NCBI RefSeq assembly: GCF_014698505.1
Contig: NZ_JACJTD010000001.1
Location: 62,001 to 126,000, forward strand
DNA from: Nostoc foliaceum FACHB-393
Lineage (GTDB): Bacteria; Cyanobacteriota; Cyanobacteriia; Cyanobacteriales; Nostocaceae
Direction: 5' to 3'
DNA length: 64,000 bases
The notes below the pieces were generated by a model that saw only the letters and a list, made by a program, of their open reading frames with translations, ran no database searches and had not been told where the DNA came from. Made by a program: the position numbers and the translations under genes. Positions 26,193 to 34,143 of this stretch are shown piece by piece (within the stretch, counting starts at the first letter, position 1; every line of letters begins with the position of its first letter).

Positions 26193-27740
26193 CTAAAGCT
26201 CCAAACCACCTTCTTGCAACTTCTTAAACGGATCTAGGATAAAGTCAATCACCCGGCGTTGACGGATAATCACCTCTGCGCTTGCTGTTTGACCTGGTGT
26301 TAGAGGAATACGTTTGTTAGCAGTTTGGATATAGGGCTGAACTAGGGAGATTTCCAACTCATAGGTTTCGATGCTACCTTGATTAGTCGTTTGAACTTTC
26401 GAGTTAGGTGAAATCCAAGTGACGCGCCCTTCTACTACCCCATAATCTTGGAAGGGATAGGCATCAAATTTGATTTTAACTGGCATTCCCACCTTTAAAA
26501 AACCACTTTCTTGGTTGGGCATTTGCGCTTTTAGAATCAAGGAAGCATTTTCGGGCGCAATTTGGGCAATCATTTGTCCTGGTTCTACTACTGAGCCTGG
26601 TTTTTGGATAGGCAACTCAAAAATTGTGCCATCAATAGGCGATCGCACTATTCGTTGTTGCATCTGTAGCTGTAAGGATGTGATTTGGCTTCCGGTTTGA
26701 GCAATTTCGGATTGCAGGCTAGTAATTTGTGTTTGTAAGTCTTTAAGCTGTTCCTGATTTTTTAGCACCGCCAGTCTACCTGCTTGCACTACACTGCGGT
26801 AGCTGCTTTGCTGCTCTTGCAGGCGAAGTTTTGCCTGCTGAATATCTGAGGTAGCTTGACTCATTAGCGACTGATAACGATTCAGTTCTTCTTTTAAGCG
26901 CAACTGGGCTTGTGTAATATCAGATTTTGCTTGTTCCTGCAAACGTTGGCTTTCTTCTGCGATCTTTTCTAGTTCCACAACTTTGGTTTGGGGAATCGCG
27001 CCTTGTCGCAAAAGCTGGCGATAACGTGCAACTTCTGTTAAATCTCGGCTTAAACGACTCTTGGCTAACTTTTGAGCAATCTGGGTAGAACTGATATTCT
27101 GGCTAGCCTGTTCCACTAGAGCCAGTTTTTCCAGTCGTTGTAAGTTATAAGTACTCTGTTTTGCATCAAAGTTTTGCTGCGCCTGACTAACTTGGGAAAT
27201 TTTTTCTAATTCTTGGGATTTATTTTGTTGTTCTTGAATGTTAATCGTCAGGAGAATTTGGTTTTTTAGGAGATCCAGTTGCGATCGCCGATTTAATAAA
27301 CCTTCTAGTTTTGTCTGCACCTGCTGCAATTCCGTTCGCAGCACATCAGACTCCAATTCAAGCAAAACCTGTCCTGCTTTTACAGTTGTGCCTTCTTTGA
27401 CGTTGACAGCAGTAACGCTACCAGTAACTGGACTATCCAATTGTTGGGTTGCTCCTTCAGGTTCCATTCGCCCTCTAGCACTTCCTGTTTCATCAACTTT
27501 AGAAAGCATTGCCCAAGGTAAAATGATCCCAGCAAAGCCTATCAGTAAATACAACATGGAGCGCGTCCAGATCCTTGGTAAGGCATCTAGCAGTTCCTCG
27601 GTGCCATAAAACCAATCGTTTGCTTCAGATGTTTTTTGTGTCTGAGGATGAAGAATGGCACTTGCGTCTTCAACCAGGTGAAATTCAGCCTGCTTTGGTA
27701 TAGCAAAGGCGGATGATGAATTATTAGATGGGTTTGGCAT
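26193..27740 (-). CDS. HlyD-family periplasmic adaptor (membrane fusion protein)
   Basis: A 515-residue adaptor protein. One transmembrane helix near residues 60-80 (SMLYLLIGFAGIILPWAML) is followed by a lipoyl half-motif (LDSPVTGSVTAVNVKEGTTV), a long Gln-rich coiled coil at about 140-350, the second lipoyl half (RIVRSPIDGTIFELPIQKPG), and a beta-barrel ending TPGQTASAEVIIRQRRVIDF. It bridges the ABC exporter in the inner membrane to an outer-membrane channel such as TolC. The exporter gene lies 220 bases upstream on the same strand. The outer-membrane partner is not in this window. Confidence 0.93.
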   Translation of the reverse strand: MPNPSNNSSSAFAIPKQAEFHLVEDASAILHPQTQKTSEANDWFYGTEELLDALPRIWTRSMLYLLIGFAGIILPWAMLSKVDETGSARGRMEPEGATQQLDSPVTGSVTAVNVKEGTTVKAGQVLLELESDVLRTELQQVQTKLEGLLNRRSQLDLLKNQILLTINIQEQQNKSQELEKISQVSQAQQNFDAKQSTYNLQRLEKLALVEQASQNISSTQIAQKLAKSRLSRDLTEVARYRQLLRQGAIPQTKVVELEKIAEESQRLQEQAKSDITQAQLRLKEELNRYQSLMSQATSDIQQAKLRLQEQQSSYRSVVQAGRLAVLKNQEQLKDLQTQITSLQSEIAQTGSQITSLQLQMQQRIVRSPIDGTIFELPIQKPGSVVEPGQMIAQIAPENASLILKAQMPNQESGFLKVGMPVKIKFDAYPFQDYGVVEGRVTWISPNSKVQTTNQGSIETYELEISLVQPYIQTANKRIPLTPGQTASAEVIIRQRRVIDFILDPFKKLQEGGLEL

Positions 27741-27793
27741 AATAATTGGGGATTAGGCATGGGGGATTGATAGATTTGAGTTTCTGAGCTTCA

Positions 27794-27910
27794 TTAATGA
27801 GTCTTTGAACTCCATTAATGAGCCTTTGAGGTGGATAAACGAGTATCAAAGGTGGATGAATGAGTATCAAAGGTAGATGAACGAGTATCAAAGGTGGATG
27901 AATGAGTCTC
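27794..27910. repeat. Tandem repeat, 21-bp unit
   Basis: Five to six imperfect copies of a 21-base unit of the form GAGTATCAAAGGTGGATGAAT lie between the exporter and hlyD genes. Variation is mainly in GTATC/GTCTT and GTGG/CTCC. No ORF is maintained. It may affect the spacing or stability of the shared transcript. Confidence 0.75.
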
Positions 27911-27960
27911 TAATTCTCCTTGTCCTCCTTGTCCCTCCATTCCTCATCCCCCAGCCCCTT

Positions 27961-30900
27961 TTAACCTGTTTGCGCTAGTTGTTGCTGGTTGAGATAGAAA
28001 TAATGACCTTTTTTGGCGATTAATTGATCGTGAGTACCGCTTTCGACCAAAATGCCCCGATCTAAAACTAAAATCAAGTCAGCATGACGCACGGTGGAGA
28101 GACGATGAGCAATGATTAAACTTGTGCGTCCTTGGAGAATCTTTTTGAGGTTGTTCTGAATAATCCGCTCAGATTCAGCATCTAAGTGACTGGTTGCTTC
28201 ATCGAATACCAAGAAGCAGGGATTTCCTAACAAAGCACGAGCGATCGCTAGGCGTTGGCGTTGTCCACCGGATAACATACCCCCACCTTCACCAATTTGG
28301 GTTTCGTAGCCCATTGGCATTTGTTTAATAAACTCATCTGCTCCTGCTAGACGCGCCGCTTCAATAATTTCTTCTGGGGAAACTTCTGGATGAGCAATGC
28401 TGATATTGTCTCGAATCGTACCGCCAAACAAAAATGTATCTTGATCTACAACACCAATTTGTGAGCGGAGCGATCGCAGAGAAATATTGGTCATATCTTG
28501 ACCATCAATCAACACTTTGCCATCCGTCGGCAGATAAAGTCCTAAAATCAATTTGGAGAGAGTAGTTTTCCCAGAACCGCTACGCCCAACAACCGCTATA
28601 GTTTGCTCAGGTTTGATTTCAAAACTGAGATTTTCTAAGACGTTAATATCGCTTTCTGGGTGATAACGAAAAGTCACATTCTCAAATATAATATGACCAC
28701 GTAAACTACCTAAGGACTGGCGGGGTTGATATTGTAAATCTTCTTCTGGTTCAGCTTCTAAGACATCATTAATCCGCTCCGTGGAAATAATCACCTCTTG
28801 CAATTGATTCCACAGGACAACGAGCCGTTGGAAAGGTCGAATGACATTTCCTAACAACATATTGAATGCAATTAATTGTCCAATGGTCAGTTGGTTTTGA
28901 ATTACCTGCCATGCACCAAACCAAAGTAATCCTGTGGTTACCAGTGTTTCGATACTAGAACTGAAAATTTGGAGTTGGTTACTAATTATCTGGCCGCTAA
29001 AGGTCTTTTTAATGACATTATTCAACAGTTCTTCCCAATGCCAACGGACTGTTTGCTCAATAGCCATAGAGCGAACTGAGCGAATACCTGTAAGGGATTG
29101 GATCAGATAACTATTTTCTGTAGCTGAAGCATTAAAAACTTCGCGGCTAATGCGACGCAAGAACGGTGTAGCTATCAGTGCTAATAGTACAAAAGGCGGC
29201 ACGATCGCTAAACTAAATAATGCCATTTGCCAGCTATACCAAAACATCAATCCCACATAGACAAACACTGTCATTAAATCCAAACCAATTGATAGTGCTT
29301 CTCCAGTTAGAAAGCGCTGAATCTTTTGATTTTCTTGGACGCGAGACACAATATCGCCAACGTAGCGCGACTCAAAAAAGGCTAAAGGCAAGCGGAAGGT
29401 ATGTTTAATAAAACCGACAAGCAGTGTTACTGCCAGGCGATTCGCCGTGTGATCTAGTAGATATTGCCGCAATCCATTAAGAGCAACGCGGAAAAAGCCA
29501 AAAATTAGCAACCCTAAACCAACGGCGTTTAAAGTTAGGGTGCTACCTTGCACAATTACTCGGTCTAACAACAGCTGAGTAAATAAAGGTGTAATTAGTC
29601 CAAATAACTGAATCAACACCGAAGCCATAAAGACTTCTAGCAGTACTTGTGAGTGAGGTTTGACTAAATCAAAAAACTGCCAAAATGGTGTAACTGCTTC
29701 CTGGGTTGCTTTAAGTACGTCTGTGGGTTGTAGTAACAACGCATAACCAGTCCAACCGGCTTTAAATTCGCTAGGGCTAAGGGTGCGTTGACCGATTGCC
29801 GGGTCGCCAATAATCACACGTTTTTTATTGACTTCATAGAGGACAACGTAGTGCTTACCTTCCCAATGAGCGATCGCAGGTAGAGGTTGTTGTGCTAATT
29901 TATCAAAGCTAGCTTTCACCGGACGGGTTGCAAAGCCGATACTTTCTGCGGCGGCTGTTAAACCCCGCATTGATGCCCCGCTACGGCTGATGTTGGTTAA
30001 ATCCCGTATGCGGTTGACATTAAAGCGCTTACCCCAATAGCGACTAATCATCACTAAACAAGATGCCCCACAGTCAGAGGCGCTTTGTTGTTCAAAGAAC
30101 GGATACCGTTTAGTTAAGCGTCCCAACCAATGCCCCGCCCTCAATCTTGGGCTAGGAAAGTACGCCCGTTGTCTTTTTTGCTTTTGTTTTGGCTCGACGC
30201 TGGAGATTGGAGATTGGGAATTGGGAATTGGGTTTTGGGAAACACTGTCCCTTATCTCCTGTCCCCTGTCCTCTATCCCTAGCCCGGCTTGATGCTCTTG
30301 GAAGTCTATTAAATCTGCTAATTGCGGCCAATGTTGTAATGCTGTTTGCCAATTAGCATTGCTCAAACTGTAAGCGATCGCTGGTTGTGCTACCTGCCAA
30401 CTTCCTTGTTTTGGATTCACGTAGATGTTTCCAGGTGTCAATCTTCGCCCGTTAGAATGTAGCAGTTCTCCCCGATGTAGTAACCAAAGCTTGATATCTT
30501 TGCTGACGTTACCACTCAAGGAACCACTTTCCAGATTGTGCCGCTCAAATAGGGATAAGGCTTTGAACATCTCCTCAACAGAGCCATTATGCCCAATTAA
30601 GGAGTTGTGGCAGCATAACAGCAGCAAATCCCAAACTTCTGCGCGTCTTAAAAGGCGATCGCGGATGCTAAACGATATGCGAATTAGCTCTTGTAAAGTC
30701 TCTCGGTTGATATAGCAAAGCTTTAAGTTTACCGAAGCTCTAGCAACATAAGGACGGAGTTCCTTTTCTGGAAATAGAGTCAGATCGCCAAATGATGCTC
30801 CAGACAAGAGGGTGGTGATTAAGTTGTTAGAGCTATCCAGCAGTCTGACTTTACCACTCAGGACAATATAAATTCCTGGTTCGGCTGTAGTTGCTTGCCA

Positions 30901-31035
30901 AAACTGCTTTGCTACTTGTGGTTCAACAATTTCCAGCCCTCTGAGACATGTGTCAAGTTCTTCCTTTGACAGCGACTTACCCAAGGTTTGGGTGATTTGT
31001 TCAGCTAAATATTGCTGGGAAAACGCTGATGGCAT
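27961..31035 (-). CDS. Peptidase-containing ABC transporter (C39 domain) with N-terminal cNMP-binding-like domain
   Basis: A 1024-residue RiPP/bacteriocin exporter. Residues about 30-130 resemble a cyclic-nucleotide-binding domain (GIYIVLSGKVRLLDSSNN, GASFGDLTLF). The C39 cysteine protease at about 310-440 has Gln316, Cys322 (SDCGASCLVMI), His395 (GKHYVVLYEV) and Asp411 (GDPAIG), all expected for leader cleavage after Gly-Gly. Transmembrane helices at about 465-745 are followed by the ATPase with GRSGSGKTT and LSGGQRQRLAIARAL. It would cleave and export the peptides at 18.6-21.7 kb. The domain order resembles Anabaena HetC. Residues about 250-285 form a low-complexity linker encoded by repeat-like DNA. 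Confidence 0.93.
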   Translation of the reverse strand: MPSAFSQQYLAEQITQTLGKSLSKEELDTCLRGLEIVEPQVAKQFWQATTAEPGIYIVLSGKVRLLDSSNNLITTLLSGASFGDLTLFPEKELRPYVARASVNLKLCYINRETLQELIRISFSIRDRLLRRAEVWDLLLLCCHNSLIGHNGSVEEMFKALSLFERHNLESGSLSGNVSKDIKLWLLHRGELLHSNGRRLTPGNIYVNPKQGSWQVAQPAIAYSLSNANWQTALQHWPQLADLIDFQEHQAGLGIEDRGQEIRDSVSQNPIPNSQSPISSVEPKQKQKRQRAYFPSPRLRAGHWLGRLTKRYPFFEQQSASDCGASCLVMISRYWGKRFNVNRIRDLTNISRSGASMRGLTAAAESIGFATRPVKASFDKLAQQPLPAIAHWEGKHYVVLYEVNKKRVIIGDPAIGQRTLSPSEFKAGWTGYALLLQPTDVLKATQEAVTPFWQFFDLVKPHSQVLLEVFMASVLIQLFGLITPLFTQLLLDRVIVQGSTLTLNAVGLGLLIFGFFRVALNGLRQYLLDHTANRLAVTLLVGFIKHTFRLPLAFFESRYVGDIVSRVQENQKIQRFLTGEALSIGLDLMTVFVYVGLMFWYSWQMALFSLAIVPPFVLLALIATPFLRRISREVFNASATENSYLIQSLTGIRSVRSMAIEQTVRWHWEELLNNVIKKTFSGQIISNQLQIFSSSIETLVTTGLLWFGAWQVIQNQLTIGQLIAFNMLLGNVIRPFQRLVVLWNQLQEVIISTERINDVLEAEPEEDLQYQPRQSLGSLRGHIIFENVTFRYHPESDINVLENLSFEIKPEQTIAVVGRSGSGKTTLSKLILGLYLPTDGKVLIDGQDMTNISLRSLRSQIGVVDQDTFLFGGTIRDNISIAHPEVSPEEIIEAARLAGADEFIKQMPMGYETQIGEGGGMLSGGQRQRLAIARALLGNPCFLVFDEATSHLDAESERIIQNNLKKILQGRTSLIIAHRLSTVRHADLILVLDRGILVESGTHDQLIAKKGHYFYLNQQQLAQTG

Positions 31036-31056
31036 TTTCTGACCTCCAAAACAGTA

Positions 31057-31710
31057 TTAGTTATTGGTCTGAATTAGATTAAATGACCAATGCAAACTCG
31101 GTTCGGAGTTAGATTGCAAGTCGCAGATTGTAATGCCAGCATCCTTATTCTGGTCAGTTTCTGGTGGGCAAGAGTTTTTGCGCTTAGTAGAAAGTCCCAT
31201 TTTTTTTAGCAGGCGATTAACATGGCGATCGGTAATTGCAATGCCAAATTCATTTGCTAAATGTTTGCTCAACCATTGGGCCGTCCAGTAGCTAAATGCA
31301 TAGCCATATTCACGGGGACTATTACTTACCAATTCTTTCAAACGTTGAATATATTGATCGTTAACAGTCTTGGGTCTACCTATTGGTCGCTCATTCCATT
31401 TGTGCGCTAGGCCCGCCTCTGCTATGCCAATCCAGTACCGCGCCATTTCCTGCGAACAACCTAATATTTCACAGATTTGACTTTGAGATTTACTCATATC
31501 CGCCAGCAACATAATTTCAATCCGCCGACGATATTCTGGCTGTAAATTAGCTTGCAAATTTTTCAACAGTGCCTTCCTCTGAAAAGGCGTTAAAAATTTG
31601 CTTTCGTGCATGTCGTAGCATTCAAAAGCTTTCTCTTGACTGAAGTATTCTGACATAATTTTTATCAGTTGCCGCCAACTGTCAAATGTGATCAAATTTG
31701 TCTTTCGCAT
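31057..31710 (-). CDS. HTH protein of IS630-transposase N-terminal type, candidate regulator
   Basis: A 217-residue protein with two DNA-binding modules: an HTH (SQSQICEILGCSQEMARYWI at about residues 75-95) and a winged helix (WLSKHLANEFGIAITDRHVN then RLLKKMGLSTKRK). Both resemble the N-terminal DNA-binding part of IS630-type transposases, but the catalytic DDE domain is absent. The linker GRPKTVND is AT-hook-like. It ends 21 bases before the exporter gene on the same strand, so it probably heads the export operon and may be a domesticated regulator. The alternative is a truncated transposase; the closely spaced operon context argues against simple decay. Confidence 0.7.
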   Translation of the reverse strand: MRKTNLITFDSWRQLIKIMSEYFSQEKAFECYDMHESKFLTPFQRKALLKNLQANLQPEYRRRIEIMLLADMSKSQSQICEILGCSQEMARYWIGIAEAGLAHKWNERPIGRPKTVNDQYIQRLKELVSNSPREYGYAFSYWTAQWLSKHLANEFGIAITDRHVNRLLKKMGLSTKRKNSCPPETDQNKDAGITICDLQSNSEPSLHWSFNLIQTNN

Positions 31711-32882
31711 CTGTTGTTAAAATCCTGATTTATCAGGATACACAAATGCAAAATTAATGAGTTCTAGAACGTTGATTAAAGATTGACGTAGTGTGCAAAT
31801 AAGGCTAAGAATTTTCCCCTAATATTCTGATAATTTAGGAGGGATATTACTGCGCTGACTCAGATTTTAATAAATCGGAAATCGGCGTTAATGGTTTTCA
31901 CTTGGAATAAAAATACTTAAAACCAGTAAACTGCTCACTGGCTAGCCGCTAGAATTTGACAGACTTTCCTGAAGCCCGGTGCAATAATGGTATTGGTTAA
32001 GACCATTCGCCCCTAGTTGATGGTAATAGGCAAACACTTTCGAGCCTTCGGGTAGCCCTTATATTGATGATTTTACTGAATTCTACAATACGGTTTCAGA
32101 GATTAACCTACTAATGTTTAGGTAGGTTTAATGTTCATTATCAACAAGAGGTTGAATCTTGTTCCGTTAATTGGAATCTAAAAAGAGTCAAGGTCAGGTA
32201 TGAGTGCAAATCTACTTCTTAGACTATCCTAAAACTAACTACTTTCTCATCAGCAGATAGTCATAAACTTTAAACTATCTAGAATAAAAATTCAACCCAA
32301 AAGTGACAGCTACTCAATCTTTTTCGTAATCCACTATTCTTTATTTAAGAATAATCTTACATCTAGTCAATAGTTTTTAGAAAAAATAATAAATATTTAT
32401 CAAACCTTGATAAATAGTTTACTAAAATTTTACAAATCATTTGATTTGGAAAAATAATAGGTTACTAATTAAAATTTTTGTTTTAATAATAATTGCTAAT
32501 TTTAAATTACTTGTTGAGCCAAACCACAGAATACCTAACTTATTATTTGCTAACAAACACAGTATTTTCATAAATTCATAGAAAGTCTACATCTGCCCAT
32601 AGTAGGAAAACTACATACATTACTATCTGCCATATTCGCTATGTGGATATCTATCTATAGTATGAAAATAATCTAGTTTAGCGTAAAACTATTTATAGAT
32701 GCGTTTGCAACGGATTGATTCTAGCTAAAGACAGGTTTTACTAAAATTAAACCAATAAAATTAGTTCCTAATTTTTAAAATATCTAAAGACTATGGACAC
32801 TTGGTATTTTGGGCGAAGACCCTTAGAAGAAGTCAGATAAACTTTACTTGATAGCGAATTCAATATATATATAAATCCTATA

Positions 32883-33034
32883 TATAGGAATCATATTTGA
32901 TTTCTGAAAAAATCTAAGTATTTGTAGGGTGTGTTAGGCGTAAGCCGTAACGCACCAAAGCCTTAAGAATGGTGCGTTACGCTGTCGCTAACGCACCCTA
33001 CGTATCTTTTCAAAAATCAAATACTAGTCCTATA
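32883..33034. repeat. MITE-like element with about 31-bp terminal inverted repeats
   Basis: The left end TATAGGAATCATATTTGATT (32883 on) and the right end, read in reverse complement, TATAGGACTAGTATTTGATT (33034 back) match over about 31 bases with a few differences. Nested inside are GTAGGGTGTGTTAG (32924-32937) and CTAACGCACCCTAC (32988-33001), and an inner pair GTAACGCACC and GGTGCGTTAC. No coding capacity. Confidence 0.7.
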
Positions 33035-33203
33035 TAAATCCTATTTTATTTGTGAGAATTGCAATACTCACGAATGATTCAACGCTTTAGACTTTATTAG
33101 TGTTGTTGATGCGATCGCAGATAATGGTTCGGGGATATCTGAATTTGATTATTTTTTACCACCAAGTCCAAAGAACAGGTGGATGCAGAGACAATTTCCC
33201 CTT

Positions 33204-33531
33204 GTCTCCCCATCCCTTCAAGGGGTGGGATGAGTTAAATAATTTCGTTCATTATCGGGAAATGACTCAGGACAAGTTGTAGTAACTAGTAGAAACTAAA
33301 TCAGGAACCAAAACCTCTGGTGACTCCAGAGGTTTTTTCTTCACTCTAAGGTTTTCTATGTAGGAGTTCTGAAAAATAAAAGACTGATAAGCATCTGTAT
33401 TCAAAGACACCCATTTTTAACCGTGGTGTAATCAATACATATTTCTCTCTTGCCACCAACAGTACTCAAAATATACAAAGCCTACTACTCAATATTTAAG
33501 CTCATCCCACCCCTAAAAAGGGATGGAATAA
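33204..33531. repeat. Segment bounded by long inverted repeats
   Basis: CCCCATCCCTTCAAGGGGTG plus GGATGAG near 33206-33232 reappears in reverse complement as CTCATCCCACCCCTAAAAAG plus GGATGG near 33503-33529. The flanks TTAAATAA and ATATTTAA also correspond. Each copy has its own internal hairpin potential. The enclosed 260 bases hold a terminator but no gene. This may be a miniature or decayed insertion element. Confidence 0.5.
33310..33340 (+). terminator. Rho-independent terminator
   Basis: AACCTCTGG (33312-33320), loop TGACT, CCAGAGGTT (33326-33334), then a T run. On the plus strand it has no assigned upstream gene, which hints at an unrecognised transcript ending here. It is symmetric enough to act on minus-strand transcripts from rpmB as well. 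Confidence 0.75.
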
Positions 33532-33644
33532 CACGTGCATACTGATGACGGTTAGTCATCAGTCAACAGTTAACGGCGGTGGGGCGGCTATCCCGGACAC
33601 CTCAAAAAGCAAGTGGGCTTCCCGCCGCCTTGGTGATAAGCGTT

Positions 33645-33676
33645 AGGGGCGTACAGCTAGCTAGCTGTACGCCCCT
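33645..33676. repeat. Perfect 32-bp palindrome, dispersed hairpin family
   Basis: AGGGGCGTACAGCTAG (33645-33660) is followed directly by its exact reverse complement CTAGCTGTACGCCCCT (33661-33676). It lies 55 bases downstream of rpmB on the minus strand and belongs to the same family as the hairpin at 3229. Confidence 0.8.
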
Positions 33677-33731
33677 ACGAATTACCTGTATTCCACCTGA
33701 CAAAAGTCTCAGATTATAAAATCTACATTAC

Positions 33732-33968
33732 TTAGTAATGATTCAGATTAATGCCAGCTTCTTTTGCCATTGCTTCTAACCCATTAATTTGTAGGGTTTT
33801 GATTGCTTTGGTAGATAGCTTTAACTTCACCCAGCGATTTCCGCCTTCCCACCAAACACGCTTGCTTTGCAGATTAGCGTGCTGAAGGCGTTTAGTACGG
33901 CGGTGAGAGTGGGAAACAGCAAAGGCATTATTTGCCTTCTTACCAGTTAGTTCACAGCGACGAGACAT
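33732..33968 (-). CDS. rpmB: 50S ribosomal protein L28
   Basis: A 78-residue basic ribosomal protein starting [20 protein letters not shown] with the L28 pattern SHSHRRTKR and [18 protein letters not shown]. Length and sequence are normal for cyanobacteria. It stands apart from other ribosomal genes, downstream of htpG in the minus-strand reading direction and separated from it by a heptamer repeat array. Confidence 0.97.
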   Translation of the reverse strand: MSRRCELTGKKANNAFAVSHSHRRTKRLQHANLQSKRVWWEGGNRWVKLKLSTKAIKTLQINGLEAMAKEAGINLNHY

Positions 33969-34057
33969 AGCAACTATCTCCAGATCCTTATTTTAATACA
34001 GCCTTTCCATTCTATGTCTTAGGCAACAGAAGTGGAGTAGGGAGTGGTGGCAGAAAT

Positions 34058-34140
34058 AACTCCCAACTCCCAACTCTCAACTCCCAACTCCCAACTCCCA
34101 ACTCCTAACTCCTAACTCCTAACTCCTAACTCCTAACTCA
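34058..34140. repeat. Heptanucleotide tandem repeat (STRR)
   Basis: About twelve copies of CTCCCAA, changing to CTCCTAA halfway, lie just after the htpG stop codon. Short tandemly repeated repetitive heptamers are typical of heterocystous cyanobacteria. Related heptamers appear at 13399 and 47405. Confidence 0.85.
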
Positions 34141-34143
34141 GCA

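Larger units (their letters stand above)
31711..33731. other. Two-kilobase region without a convincing gene
   Basis: The first 1.1 kb (31711-32880) is AT-rich, lacks long ORFs on either strand and should hold the promoter of the HTH-exporter operon. The rest is a patchwork of a MITE-like element (32883-33034), a pair of long inverted repeats (33204-33237 and 33497-33531), a terminator (33310-33340), a GC-rich segment (33573-33634) and a perfect palindrome (33645-33676). A 60-codon frame at 33100-33282 has no ribosome site and is not called. This looks like accumulated mobile-element debris, possibly including a non-coding RNA. Confidence 0.5.

Noticed and set aside
31711..32880. NtcA site (GTA-N8-TAC) upstream of the export operon
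   Set aside because: The nearest candidate (GTAGGAAAACTAC at about 32603) has N7 spacing, so it does not fit.
33100..33282. 60-codon plus-strand ORF before the terminator at 33310
   Set aside because: Non-ATG start, runs through an inverted repeat, no family; more likely repeat sequence.
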